Shown here: piece by piece, positions 50,723 through 59,998 of the stretch
Layout: each line of letters starts with the position of its first letter
Numbering within the stretch: the first letter of the stretch is position 1
Assembly: GCF_005222815.1 (NCBI RefSeq)
Contig: NZ_STGB01000004.1
Location: forward strand, 806,001-870,000
DNA length: 64,000 nucleotides
Direction: 5' to 3'
Origin: Roseomonas sp. AR75
Lineage (GTDB): Bacteria; Pseudomonadota; Alphaproteobacteria; Acetobacterales; Acetobacteraceae
The notes under the pieces: generated by a model
Seen by the model: only the letters and a program-made list of their open reading frames with translations
What the model was told of the DNA's origin: nothing
Databases searched by the model: none
Program-made: the position numbers and the translations under genes

Positions 50723-52008
50723 TGGGTGTTCCCGCTTCCCGCTCGGAAGCCATCATCGAGCGCCTGCACGCGCTGCATCCGAAGCTGATCGACCTCAGCC
50801 TCGGCCGCATGCAGCGCTGCCTGGATGCGCTGGGCAATCCCGAACGCCGACTGCCGCCGGTGATCCATGTGGCGGGCACCAATGGCAAGGGCTCGACCTG
50901 CGCCTTCCTGCGCGCCGTCGCGGAAGCCGCGGGGCAGCGCGTGCATGTCTATACCTCGCCGCATCTGGTCCGCTTCCACGAGCGCATCCGGCTGGCGGGC
51001 GAGCTGGTCAGCGAACAGGCGCTGTCCGACGCGCTGGAACATGTCGAGCGCGTCAATGCGGGCGCGCCGATCACGGTGTTCGAGATCACCACCGCCGTCG
51101 CGCTGCACCTGTTCGCGACGGTGCCGGCCGACCTGCTGGTGCTGGAAGTCGGCCTGGGCGGCCGCTTCGACGCGACCAACGTGATCGAAGCGCCGGTCGC
51201 CGCCGCGATCACCTCGATCTCCATGGACCACATGGATTTCCTGGGCGACACGCTGGAAAAAATCGCGTTCGAGAAGGCCGGGATCATCAAGCCGGGCGTG
51301 CACTGCGCCACCGGGTTGCAGGAGCCGGAGGCGCTGGCCGTGATCGCGGAGGTCGCCAAGACGCAGGGCGCCCCGCTGCTGGCGCGCGGGCGGGATTGGC
51401 AGGTCGAGGCGACGGCGGGCGGGCTGTGCTGGCAGGATGGGCGCGGCGCCGTCGCGCTGCCGCGCCCGGCCCTGCCCGGCCCACATCAGGCGGACAATGC
51501 CGGCATCGCGCTGGCGGCCCTGCGCGCCTGGGATCCGCCCTGGCTGACGGAAGCCGCGATGCAGGCGGGCCTGGCGCGCGCCGAATGGCCGGCCCGCATG
51601 CAGCGCCTGACGGGCCGCCTCGCCGCGCTGCTACCGAGCGGTTGGGAACTGTGGCTGGATGGTGGGCACAATGCCGGCGCCGGCGTCGCCATCGCCGCGC
51701 ATCTGGCGGATAACTTCGCGGACCGGCCGGCCCATCTGCTGGTGGGGATGAAGGGCGGCAAGCAATCCGCGGAGTTCCTGGCCTCGATCCTCCCGCATGC
51801 CGCGACGCTGTGGGCGGTGCAGGAGCCGGGGCAGCATCTCGCCATGCCGGTCGAGGCGATCATCGCCGCGAGCCACGGCGCCGCGCGCGCCGGCGGCACG
51901 GTCGCGCAGGCGCTCCGCGCGCTGCCGAAGGACGGTCCGCCGGCGCGCGTGCTGATCTGCGGGAGCCTCTACCTGGCCGGCGAGGTGCTGAAGCTGGACG
52001 CGGCTTGA
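50722..52008 (+). CDS. folC: Bifunctional folylpolyglutamate/dihydrofolate synthase
   Basis: A 428-residue Mur-ligase-type enzyme adding glutamate to (dihydro)folate. The P-loop is VAGTNGKGSTCAFLRA, and YTSPHLVRFHERI is the folate/Mg loop. LEVGLGGRFDATNV with SISMDHMDFLGDT are the central-domain motifs. PGPHQADNAGIALAAL and LWLDGGHNAGAG belong to the C-terminal ligase domain. Its start overlaps the accD stop by one base. Rare relative to neighbours is a GGAAAAAATC stretch around 51256, but the frame stays intact. Confidence 0.95.
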   Translation: MGVPASRSEAIIERLHALHPKLIDLSLGRMQRCLDALGNPERRLPPVIHVAGTNGKGSTCAFLRAVAEAAGQRVHVYTSPHLVRFHERIRLAGELVSEQALSDALEHVERVNAGAPITVFEITTAVALHLFATVPADLLVLEVGLGGRFDATNVIEAPVAAAITSISMDHMDFLGDTLEKIAFEKAGIIKPGVHCATGLQEPEALAVIAEVAKTQGAPLLARGRDWQVEATAGGLCWQDGRGAVALPRPALPGPHQADNAGIALAALRAWDPPWLTEAAMQAGLARAEWPARMQRLTGRLAALLPSGWELWLDGGHNAGAGVAIAAHLADNFADRPAHLLVGMKGGKQSAEFLASILPHAATLWAVQEPGQHLAMPVEAIIAASHGAARAGGTVAQALRALPKDGPPARVLICGSLYLAGEVLKLDAA

Positions 52009-52067
52009 CCTCCATCAGGTCGCGCCGGGGCTGAAGCGGCTATGCTATTGGCGGAATGGAGGTGCCC

Positions 52068-52508
52068 ATGACGCTGACCGTCGCAGATCTCTTTGCCCGT
52101 CGCGCTGCCGAAGCCGCGCGCAAGCGGGCCGAGGCCGAAGCCGCCGCCGAGACCGCCCGGGCCGAACGCGCCGCCTATGCCGAGAAGGTGATGAGCTACA
52201 AGCTCACCGAGGAGGACGAGGCGCGCGCCATGGCGAAGATCGCCAGGGCCTTCGAGGATGGCGAGCGCGAGGTGATGCTGGCGCATTTCCCCTCCTCGCT
52301 CTGCGGGGACAGCGGGCGCCGCATCAACAACCAGCTCGAAGGCTGGCAGGAAACGCTGCCGGGCGCCTTCCACGACGTCTATCGCTGGTGGGAGACCAAG
52401 CTGAAGCCCGGCGGCTTCGGTTTCGCCGCCCGCGTCATCAGCTATCCGAACGGCATGCCCGGCGAGGTCGGCATCTTCGTGACCTGGCCGAAGGACCTGG
52501 AGGCGTAG
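52068..52508 (+). CDS. Hypothetical protein with Ala/Glu-rich coiled coil
   Basis: A 146-residue cytosolic protein. Residues 1-50 form an Ala/Glu/Arg-rich helix (RRAAEAARKRAEAEAAAETAR), probably a coiled coil. The rest is globular, with the pattern FPSSLCGDSGRRINNQLEGWQETLPG, VYRWWETKLKPGGFGFAARVISYPNGMPG and FVTWPKDLEA. I do not recognise a named family; the globular part looks conserved in composition and has a single Cys. ATG 52068 has GGAGG 5-6 nt upstream and is preferred to ATG 52056. It may be co-transcribed with folC, 59 bp upstream. Confidence 0.7.
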   Translation: MTLTVADLFARRAAEAARKRAEAEAAAETARAERAAYAEKVMSYKLTEEDEARAMAKIARAFEDGEREVMLAHFPSSLCGDSGRRINNQLEGWQETLPGAFHDVYRWWETKLKPGGFGFAARVISYPNGMPGEVGIFVTWPKDLEA

Positions 52509-52531
52509 GCGAGACCGCGCCGGGCGGACGG

Positions 52532-52612
52532 CTACGGCGCCAGCCGACGCATGCGGCCGTCGCGCAGGCGGATACGGCGGTCGAAGAGCAGCCTTTCCTC
52601 GGCAGAGGGGAA
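52532..52612 (-). pseudogene. Possible tail remnant of an ABC-type ATPase
   Basis: In the 203-bp gap between the preceding gene and trxA, a short minus-strand frame reads AEERLLFDRRIRLRDGRM and then a stop a few residues later. This resembles the end of LolD-like ABC ATPases, where (V/I)xLRDGR precedes the C-terminus. Nothing upstream continues the similarity. It may be a decayed fragment or chance; the rest of the gap shows nothing. Confidence 0.2.
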
Positions 52613-52711
52613 GGCAGGCCGCGAGGGCGATCGGCAGCCGGCGCGTCGTGCGCCGCAGATGGTGGCGCGGCGGGCCAGCGGAAGGCGCCGGCCGCGCCGT
52701 GCGGCGCCGCC

Positions 52712-53041
52712 TCAGCCGAGCTGGCTGGCGACCCAGTCCTTCAGCGCGCTCTTCGGCAGGGCGCCGACCTTCGTGCCTACGGGCTTGCCGTCCTTGAACA
52801 GGATCATCGTGGGGATGCCGCGCACCGCATAGTCGTTCGGCGTCATCGGGTTGTCGTCGATGTTGACCTTCGCGATGGTCAGCTTGCCCTCATACTCCTT
52901 GGCGATCTCGTCGAGGATCGGGGCCACCATCCTGCAGGGGCCGCACCACTCGGCCCAGAAATCCACCAGCACCGGGCCGGAGGATTCGAGCACGTCCTGC
53001 CTGAAGCTGTCGTCGGTCACAGCCTTGGTGAGTTCGCTCAT
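52712..53041 (-). CDS. trxA: Thioredoxin
   Basis: A 109-residue cytosolic disulfide reductase. The active site WCGPC lies in VDFWAEWCGPCRMVAP. The buried Asp region and cis-Pro (RGIPTMILFKDGKP) are intact, as is the C-terminal helix. ATG 53041 has GGAG 7 nt upstream; ATG 53044 is the alternative. It follows addA by 128 bp on the same strand, the conserved addB-addA-trxA order. Confidence 0.96.
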   Translation of the reverse strand: MSELTKAVTDDSFRQDVLESSGPVLVDFWAEWCGPCRMVAPILDEIAKEYEGKLTIAKVNIDDNPMTPNDYAVRGIPTMILFKDGKPVGTKVGALPKSALKDWVASQLG

Positions 53042-53169
53042 CATCTGTCTCCATCGGCCGGCCCAGGGGGGAGTGTCCGGGGGGTGTCTCGGGACGACCA
53101 GGCTCGCGGCAAGATCGTGGCGGGATCACGCCCGGTCAAGCAAGCGCCGTCGCAGGCGGCCGCAGGGCC

Positions 53170-56100
53170 TCATGCGCCAGGAGCATGGCTATCCAAAAGG
53201 TCGCCGGGCAAACGCATGAGTCGCGCGCCGTAGGTCCAGACCAGGGCGCAGTCCACCGCGCGGCCCGGAAAGGCCAGGCGCAGCACGGCGCGGTAGGCGG
53301 CCATCTGCCGGAGATAGATCGGCGGGACCGCGTCAAGGGTGCGCGGGGGCGGGCGGTTGGTCTTGTAGTCCAGAACCAGGACGCGGTCCGCCGCGACCAG
53401 CAGGCGGTCCACCTGGCCGCTGACCAGCCGTTGGCCGAGCCGCCCGGCGATGGGCGCCTCCGCCAGGCTGCCGGGACCGAGGGCTGCGGCGAGGTCGGGC
53501 TCGGCGAGCAGTGCCAGAACTTCCGCCAGGGTTTCCGCCTGTTCGGCCTGGCTCAGCCCGTGGCCCGGGCGGGCGAGGAAGGCGCGCGCGGCGGCCGGCC
53601 TTGTCGCCGGGTCCTGCTCCGGCAGGTGCTGCAGCAGGGCATGCACCAGGCGGCCGCGGCGGAAGCGCCGGCCGGTGGGATCGGTGCTGCCATGCGGCGC
53701 GGCGGCGGGCGTCTCGTCCTCGGCCGGCACGGCGGAGGGGGCCAGCACCGCGGCGCCCGCCTCGGCCGGGGCGGGGACCAGCGCCCAGGCCGGGAGGTCG
53801 GCGGCGGCGGGTGGTGGGGCATCGCGGCCATCCGGCTTCGGTGCCGCCGTCTGTTCGCAGTCCAGGCGCAGCAGCGACGGGCCGGCGAAGCGGCAATCCG
53901 GCGGCGCGCCGAACCCGCCGGGCGCAAGAGGCAGTTCCGCGGCGGGGAGGCGGCCAAAGCCCTGCGCCACCAGATCGTACCAGCACCCTTCCGGCCAGGC
54001 CCTGTCCTTCGGCCGGCGGCGCTGCCAGCCGCAGACCAGCAGCCGGTCCTCGGCGCGGGTCAGCGCGACATAGAGCAGGCGATGCTCCTCCTCCGCCCTT
54101 GCGCGCTTCTCGGCCTCCAGCAGGTCGGTGTAGGCGGGCGCATGCGCCTCCTTGCGCGGCGCCCACAGCGGGATCGGCGCGGCGCCGCCCATGTGCCACC
54201 GCACGGAGCGGTCGTCGCGGTCGCGGTTCACCGTGTCCGGCAGGATCACCACGGGCGATTGCAGGCCCTTGGCGTTGTGCACGGTCATCACGCGCACGGC
54301 GTCCGCCGCGCCTTCCTGCTCCCGCTTGATCTCCGCCCCACCGCGGCGCAGCCACTGCACGAAGCCCTGCAGGCTCGGCGGGTGGCGCCGCTCATGGTCC
54401 AGCGCGGCGTTGAGCAACTCGTCCAGCGGGTCGGCGGCATCGGGGCCGAGCCGCGCGAGCAGCCTTTCGCGCCCGCGATGCTCGCCCAGCACCTCTGCCA
54501 GCAGCGTGTGCGGCGTGACGAGATCGGCGCGGCCCATCAGCCGCGCGAGCCAGTCCGCCGCGCGGCCTTCCGGCGTATCGCGCCCGCGTTCCTGCGCGAG
54601 GCGCGCCCACAGGCTGCCGATGCGGCCCTGCGCGAGGGCGAACAACTGGTCCTCGTCGAAGCCGATCAGCGGCGACTTCAACAGCGCGGCGAGTTGCAGG
54701 TCGTCTTCCGGCAGCAGCAGCACATCGGCCAGCGCCAGCATGTCCTGCACGGCGATCTGCTCGACCAGGCGCAACCGGTCGGCGCCGCCCACGGGCACGC
54801 CGCGTTCCTTCAGCGCCTTCAGCAGCCGCGGCACCAGGCCGCCGGTGCGCTTGCGCACCAGCACCAGGATGTCGCCAGGGCGCATCGCGCGGCCGCGCGC
54901 CGGCAGCATCTCGCCGCTGGCGAGCCAGTGCTGGATGCGCGCGGCGACGGCATCGGCCAGCATTGCGTCGGGGCCGGCGGTGCGGCTGGGCGCATCCGGC
55001 ACGTCCCATTCGGGTGGCGGCTCGGTCTCCGCGGCGTCGAGCATCGGCCAGAGCTCGACGGCGCCGGCCTGGCCGATGCGGTCGGCGCGGTGTTCCAGCA
55101 CGTCGTCGCCTTCCACCACGCCGGCGCGCGCGGCGCCGTCCGCGAAGACCGCATCCACCATCGCGAGGACCGGCGCAGTGGAGCGGAAGGAAACCTTGAG
55201 CTGCACGTCGCGCAGCTCCCCATGGATCGCCGCGCAGCGCTCCGCGAAGTGGCGCTTCCACCGCCCGAAGCCGGCGGCGTCGGCGCCCTGGAAGCCGTAG
55301 ATGGACTGCTTCACGTCGCCGACGGCGAAGATGGTGCGCGTGACCGGCTCGCCCTTCCGCTCGCGGCCCTCGCCCGCGAAGAACTCGTCGGCCAGCGCGG
55401 CGGCGATGCCCCATTGCGCGGGGTTGCTGTCCTGCGCCTCGTCGAGCAGGACGTGTTCCAGCCCCCCATCGAGCTTGTAGAGCACCCAGGCGCTCCCGGG
55501 ATCCTTCAGCACGCCCTCCGCCGCCAGGATCAGGTCGTCGTAATCCATCAGCCCGCGCGCGCGCTTGCGCGCGGCGTAGCCATCCAGCACGGGCTTGCCG
55601 AGGCCGAGCAGTGCGCGAGTTGCGGCGAGCAGGCGGCAGGCGCGGCGGCTGCCCTCGATCTGCACCAGTCTTTCGCCCTCGGCCTGCAGGATGGCGAGGC
55701 ATTCCGCCTGGCGCGCGCCGATCTCCTTGGTGCCGAGGCGCGCGCGCACGGTGCCCTTGTCGGTGAGGAAGATCTCGCACCAGTCGTCCCATTGGGCAGA
55801 GCGCGCCACGCCATCCAGTTCCAGCCATGCGAGCAGCTTCGCGCCGCGCGCCTGGTCATTGGCGTTGCGGCTGGCCTGCAACAGGCGGGCCGCGGCGAGG
55901 ATGTCGCTGGCGGCCGACTGCGCCGCCTCCTCGATAAGCGCCGCTTCGTGCGCGGTGGTTGCGAGCCCGAGCAGCCCGGCGATGGCGGCGCAGAGGCCAT
56001 CCAGGGTGCCAGCCCCGCGCAGCGCCGCAGCTAGCCTGACGCGGTCGCGCGTGAGCGCCTTCACCAGGTCGGCGAAGGCGTTGGGTGGCACCAGCGCGGC

Positions 56101-56646
56101 GAGCGCTTCCAGCGCCTCCTTCGGCGTCAGCGGTCCGGCCAGCACCTCCTCCTGCGCATCGGCCAGCAGGGCGGCGGCTTCGGAATCCTCCACCACGCCG
56201 AATTGCGGCGAGAGGCCCGCTTCCAGCGGGAAGGCGCGCAGCAGCGACTGGCAGAAGGCGTGGATCGTGCTGATGCGCATGCCGCCCGGCAGTTCCAGCA
56301 CGTCGCAGAACAGCTTTCGCGCGCGCGTCAGGTCGTCGCGCGCCGGCGCCGTTCCGAGCAGCGCGGCGAGTTCCGCGGCCAGCTTCGATTCCGGCAGCAC
56401 GGCCCAGGCGCCGAGCCGCGTCGCGAGCCGCGTCGCCATCTCCGCCGCCGCGGCCTTGGTGAAGGTGAGGCAGAGGATCGCATTCGGCCTTGCACCGGGC
56501 GCGAGCAGCAGGCGCAGCACGCGATCGGTCAGCACCTTGGTCTTGCCCGACCCCGCCGAGGCCGTCACCCAGGCCGAGGCCGCGGGGTCGGAGCCGCGGC
56601 CCTGCTCGTACTCGGCTTCCTGGCGGGGAGTTCGCAGCGCCGTCAT
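53170..56646 (-). CDS. addA: Double-strand break repair helicase-nuclease AddA
   Basis: A 1158-residue UvrD-like helicase with a C-terminal RecB-type nuclease, half of the AddAB enzyme that resects DNA ends for RecA. Walker A is VTASAGSGKTKVLTDR and motif Ia ILCLTFTKAAAAEMA. Motif II region is LLDEAQDSNPAQWGI, then VGDVKQSIYGFQGAD (III), VRVMTVHNAKGLQSPVV (V) and YVALTRAEDRLLVCG (VI). The nuclease motif is VLVLDYKTNRPP. ATG 56646 follows an in-frame GTG at 56655. About 280 bp with two palindromic repeats separates it from addB, whereas the genes usually abut. Confidence 0.95.
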   Translation of the reverse strand: MTALRTPRQEAEYEQGRGSDPAASAWVTASAGSGKTKVLTDRVLRLLLAPGARPNAILCLTFTKAAAAEMATRLATRLGAWAVLPESKLAAELAALLGTAPARDDLTRARKLFCDVLELPGGMRISTIHAFCQSLLRAFPLEAGLSPQFGVVEDSEAAALLADAQEEVLAGPLTPKEALEALAALVPPNAFADLVKALTRDRVRLAAALRGAGTLDGLCAAIAGLLGLATTAHEAALIEEAAQSAASDILAAARLLQASRNANDQARGAKLLAWLELDGVARSAQWDDWCEIFLTDKGTVRARLGTKEIGARQAECLAILQAEGERLVQIEGSRRACRLLAATRALLGLGKPVLDGYAARKRARGLMDYDDLILAAEGVLKDPGSAWVLYKLDGGLEHVLLDEAQDSNPAQWGIAAALADEFFAGEGRERKGEPVTRTIFAVGDVKQSIYGFQGADAAGFGRWKRHFAERCAAIHGELRDVQLKVSFRSTAPVLAMVDAVFADGAARAGVVEGDDVLEHRADRIGQAGAVELWPMLDAAETEPPPEWDVPDAPSRTAGPDAMLADAVAARIQHWLASGEMLPARGRAMRPGDILVLVRKRTGGLVPRLLKALKERGVPVGGADRLRLVEQIAVQDMLALADVLLLPEDDLQLAALLKSPLIGFDEDQLFALAQGRIGSLWARLAQERGRDTPEGRAADWLARLMGRADLVTPHTLLAEVLGEHRGRERLLARLGPDAADPLDELLNAALDHERRHPPSLQGFVQWLRRGGAEIKREQEGAADAVRVMTVHNAKGLQSPVVILPDTVNRDRDDRSVRWHMGGAAPIPLWAPRKEAHAPAYTDLLEAEKRARAEEEHRLLYVALTRAEDRLLVCGWQRRRPKDRAWPEGCWYDLVAQGFGRLPAAELPLAPGGFGAPPDCRFAGPSLLRLDCEQTAAPKPDGRDAPPPAAADLPAWALVPAPAEAGAAVLAPSAVPAEDETPAAAPHGSTDPTGRRFRRGRLVHALLQHLPEQDPATRPAAARAFLARPGHGLSQAEQAETLAEVLALLAEPDLAAALGPGSLAEAPIAGRLGQRLVSGQVDRLLVAADRVLVLDYKTNRPPPRTLDAVPPIYLRQMAAYRAVLRLAFPGRAVDCALVWTYGARLMRLPGDLLDSHAPGA

Positions 56647-56666
56647 CGATGCCACGCAAGACCCTC

Positions 56667-56694
56667 TCCTCTCCCCCCGACCGGGGGGAGAGGA
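56667..56694. repeat. GC-rich palindromic intergenic repeat (addA side)
   Basis: Perfect inverted repeat TCCTCTCCCCCC-GACC-GGGGGGAGAGGA immediately upstream of addA, about 20 bp from its start codon. It is one of two copies, in opposite context, framing the 277-bp gap between addB and addA. As RNA it would fold next to the addA ribosome-binding region. Confidence 0.65.
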
Positions 56695-56844
56695 ACGCGC
56701 AGGCTTGGCGCGTAGCGCCTAGCCGGAGCCGGTGAGGGGGGCGCGCGCAGCGCTGGATCGGGACAGCGTGGAATGGCGCGCAAGATCGGTCTGCGTTTGG
56801 ACAGGGGCGATGGTGCCAGCGCTTCGCGCGCCCCCCTCACCCAA

Positions 56845-56871
56845 CCCTCTCCCCCCTCCAGGGGGAGAGGG
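56845..56871. repeat. GC-rich palindromic intergenic repeat (addB side)
   Basis: Inverted repeat CCCTCTCCCCC-CTCCA-GGGGGAGAGGG, preceded by CCCCCTCACCCAA. The flank GCGCGCCCCCCTCACC also appears inverted at the other end of the gap (GGTGAGGGGGGCGCGCGC near 56730), making the pair look like a composite intergenic element inserted between addB and addA. The middle of the gap holds no gene. Confidence 0.65.
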
Positions 56872-56923
56872 AAAGAAAGACGGAGCGTCCCGCCCGGACC
56901 ATCGCTGACGGATGCCACGCCGC

Positions 56924-59900
56924 TCATTCGCCGTCATCCTCCGCCGCCGCCCATTCCGCGATGCGCGAGAGATGGTCGTAGTCGCCGCCGCGCGGCGCGC
57001 GCAGCGGATGCGGGCGCGCCGTGAAGGGCGCCTCGCCCAGCAGGAACTTGTCCACGAGATCGCCGAGCCGCCGCAGCGAATCCTCTGCGAGGTCCGCGAT
57101 CTCCTGCGCTTCCGTCTCCATCGGCTTGACCGTGCCCGGCTCCTGCCCGCCGGTGAGCTTCCAATAGGTCAGCTCCCGCACCGGCGCGGCCTTCACGCCA
57201 GAGAACACGCCGGCCTCCGCCATCGCGGCTTCCAGCGGCAGTTGCGGTGCGTCGCCATTGCGCAGCGAGGCCGGCTTCGGCGGCTCGCCGGTCTTGTAGT
57301 CCAGCACCGCGAGCTGGCCATTGGCGAAGCGGTCGATGCGGTCGGCGCGTGCGCGCAGCATGATCTCGCCGCGCGGACGCTTCAGCACATGCAGGCCCTC
57401 GCACTCCACGGCACTGGCGGCGATGCCGCTGTCGGCGCGGCGGGCGGCTTCCTGCTCGATCACGAACGCGCCGATCCGCGCCAGGCGCGGGCGCCAGAAC
57501 GCCGCGAGGCCGGGGCGCGGCCCCTGGTCCTCAAGCGCCTCCGCCGCGGCCTGCTGCCAGATGGCGCGCGCGGCGTCGTCGCCGGGCCAGGCGCCGGCGC
57601 CAAGGCCGCGGATGAAGCGGGCAAGCGCGCCATGCACGATCTGCCCGTAGTCGATGGCGCCGACATCGGCGTCGAGATCGTCCAGCCGCCGCAGCCGCAG
57701 CATGCGCTTCGCGTAGAAGGCGTAGGGATCGGCCAGCAGGTCGGAGACTTCCGTCACGCTGATCTCGCGCGGACGCAGCGCGGCGGGCGGCGCGGGGCGC
57801 GGGCGCTCGACGGGGCGCACGACATCGGGACGGTCCAGCGCGGCCGCCCAGTGCGCCGCCTCGCTCTCCGCAAGCCGCAGGCCCTGGCCGGAGAGGAAGG
57901 TGCCGATGCGGGTGAGCCAGCGCGCCGGCACGGTCGGCGCGCCGCCACGCCGCGCGGCGCGCGAGAGCACCGCATCCGGCGCGGCGCAGGCGCTGAGAAA
58001 GAAATCTGCGCAGACGCGGCCGATGCGTGCCTCGGGCTCCGGCAGGCCGAACTGCTTGCGCATCGGGCGGCTCATCCAGGGGCCGGGATCGGTGGCCAGC
58101 GGCCACACCGTCTCGTCCAGCGCGCCGAGCACGACGCGATCGAAGGCGAGCAGCCGCGCTTCCAGCAGGCCGAGGATTTCGACACGCGGATGCGCCGCGG
58201 CGTCGCGGCCGCGCGCGCTGCGCCGGCTGCGCGCGGCGACGCCTTCCAGCGTTGCGTCGAACAGCGCGGGCCAGGCGCGCGGATCCACCGCCGGCAGCTC
58301 CGCCATCGCCACGGCGAGGTCCGCCAGATGCGTGGCCAGCAGCTCGCCCTCCTCGGCGGCGTAGAGGCGGATGCCACCGGGCTGCTCCGGCGTTGCGGCC
58401 AACGCCTCCGCCGCGGCGAGATGCGCCTGCAGCAGGTCCGCGGCCGGCCGCGCCGCGCCGGAGAGCCGGGCGAAGCCGTCCAGCGCGGACGACAGCGCGT
58501 CCAGCAGCGCGACGATGCGCGCCTGCACCGCGGCATCCTGCGCGGGCGAGGCCTCCGCTGCAGCGCGCAGCCCGGCCAGCCCCGCGGGCGGACGCGGGCC
58601 GCGCAGCACGCGGCGTTCCAGCAGGCGCAGCGCCGAAAGCCACTCGGCGCGGTCCATCCCCGCAGCGGCGAGCGGATGCTTCAACGCGGCGAGCAGCGGC
58701 ACGGGCGCGAAATCCTCCGCGACCATGCGCGCGACCAGGCGCAGGAAGGCGCCGGTCGGCGTTGTGCCGAGCGGCTCGCCGGCGCTGTCGTCGGCCAGGA
58801 TGCCGTGGCGCGTCAGCTCCGCCGAGACGCGCCGCGCCAGGTCGCGATCCGGCGTGACGAGCGCGGCGCGGCTGCCCGGCGTCTCCAGCGCCTCGCGCAG
58901 GAGCAGGGCGATGGCCACGGCCTCGGCCTGCCCATCGGGGGCGTGCAGCACGGAAAGGCCCTGCAGCCCGTCGCGCCAGGCTTCCGGCGCGGGCTGCGTC
59001 CATTCCTCCAGCGCCTCGGGCGGGCGCAGCGCGACCTCGATCAGGCGGGCGCGCGCTTCCGGGACGCGGCGCGCGGCGATCGCCGCGCAGCCCGGCCAGG
59101 GGCGGATGCGCGCGGCGTCCGCATCCATCGCCGTCAGCAGCCGCGCCTGGGAGGCGAAGGGATGCGTCGGCGCGGATTCCACATGCGGCCAGACGCGGCC
59201 GAGTGCCGCGCGATCCAGCCCGTGCAGCACCACCGCGCCCTGCGGCAGATCGGCGACGATGCGCAGCAGATCCACCGCGGCGGGGATGGTGCCGCCGATG
59301 CCGATGCCCGCGGCGATCACGGGATCGGCGGGCGGGTCGGCGCGCCACGCCTCCGCCTGCGCGCGCAGCGCCAGCACGCGGCGCAGCCCGATATCGAGCA
59401 GGTTGCGCTCGGTCAACCAGCCAGCCCACTGGCTGGCGACGCCGCGCAGGAAGGTGGTGGTGATCTGCCAGTGCACCGCCTGTTCCTGCGGCACCAGCGC
59501 TTCCAGCCGCGCGAGCCAGGCCTCCGCGAAGCGCAGCGGATCGGCGGCCTGGAGAAGGTCGGAATCCTTCTCCTCCAGCGCCACCTCGTCGAACAGGCGC
59601 GCGAGCTCGCCGGCGAGCTGCCAAGCCTGTTCGGGCGTGGTCGGGCCGCCATGGCGCGGCGGCAGGCGGATGACGAAGCCGGTCAGCACCGCCTGGCGCG
59701 TCAGCGGCTCGACCGCGGGCGGCAGGTCGAGCAGCGCGGGCAGGGCGAGCTCGTCCGCGTCCTCGGTGGAAAGGCCGGCCAGCGCGCGCATGCGCGGCAG
59801 CAGCAGCGCGTTTTCCCGCGCTTCGCGCAGAAAAGCGTCGCGCAGCGCGCGGGCGGAACGGCGCGTCGGCAGCAGGATCGTGGCGCGCGCCAGCGCCTCC

Positions 59901-59986
59901 GGCGGCGCGTCGCGCAGGTCCTGCAAGATGCCCGCGGCGAGGCAATCCAGGAACGGCAGGTGAGCCGGGATGTCGAACAGCCGCAT
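56924..59986 (-). CDS. addB: Double-strand break repair protein AddB
   Basis: A 1020-residue partner of AddA. In place of a Walker A, the N-terminus has the alphaproteobacterial form ATILLPTRRSARALRDAF. The inactivated-helicase middle is followed by a PD-(D/E)XK nuclease domain near the C-terminus: REISVTEVSDLLADPYAFYAKRML, and LAVLDYKTGEPPKPASLRNG with the catalytic Asp/Lys. The length is typical of the family. It begins 12 bp after the murU stop on the same strand. Confidence 0.94.
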   Translation of the reverse strand: MRLFDIPAHLPFLDCLAAGILQDLRDAPPEALARATILLPTRRSARALRDAFLREARENALLLPRMRALAGLSTEDADELALPALLDLPPAVEPLTRQAVLTGFVIRLPPRHGGPTTPEQAWQLAGELARLFDEVALEEKDSDLLQAADPLRFAEAWLARLEALVPQEQAVHWQITTTFLRGVASQWAGWLTERNLLDIGLRRVLALRAQAEAWRADPPADPVIAAGIGIGGTIPAAVDLLRIVADLPQGAVVLHGLDRAALGRVWPHVESAPTHPFASQARLLTAMDADAARIRPWPGCAAIAARRVPEARARLIEVALRPPEALEEWTQPAPEAWRDGLQGLSVLHAPDGQAEAVAIALLLREALETPGSRAALVTPDRDLARRVSAELTRHGILADDSAGEPLGTTPTGAFLRLVARMVAEDFAPVPLLAALKHPLAAAGMDRAEWLSALRLLERRVLRGPRPPAGLAGLRAAAEASPAQDAAVQARIVALLDALSSALDGFARLSGAARPAADLLQAHLAAAEALAATPEQPGGIRLYAAEEGELLATHLADLAVAMAELPAVDPRAWPALFDATLEGVAARSRRSARGRDAAAHPRVEILGLLEARLLAFDRVVLGALDETVWPLATDPGPWMSRPMRKQFGLPEPEARIGRVCADFFLSACAAPDAVLSRAARRGGAPTVPARWLTRIGTFLSGQGLRLAESEAAHWAAALDRPDVVRPVERPRPAPPAALRPREISVTEVSDLLADPYAFYAKRMLRLRRLDDLDADVGAIDYGQIVHGALARFIRGLGAGAWPGDDAARAIWQQAAAEALEDQGPRPGLAAFWRPRLARIGAFVIEQEAARRADSGIAASAVECEGLHVLKRPRGEIMLRARADRIDRFANGQLAVLDYKTGEPPKPASLRNGDAPQLPLEAAMAEAGVFSGVKAAPVRELTYWKLTGGQEPGTVKPMETEAQEIADLAEDSLRRLGDLVDKFLLGEAPFTARPHPLRAPRGGDYDHLSRIAEWAAAEDDGE

Positions 59987-59998
59987 GCGCTGCGACGC

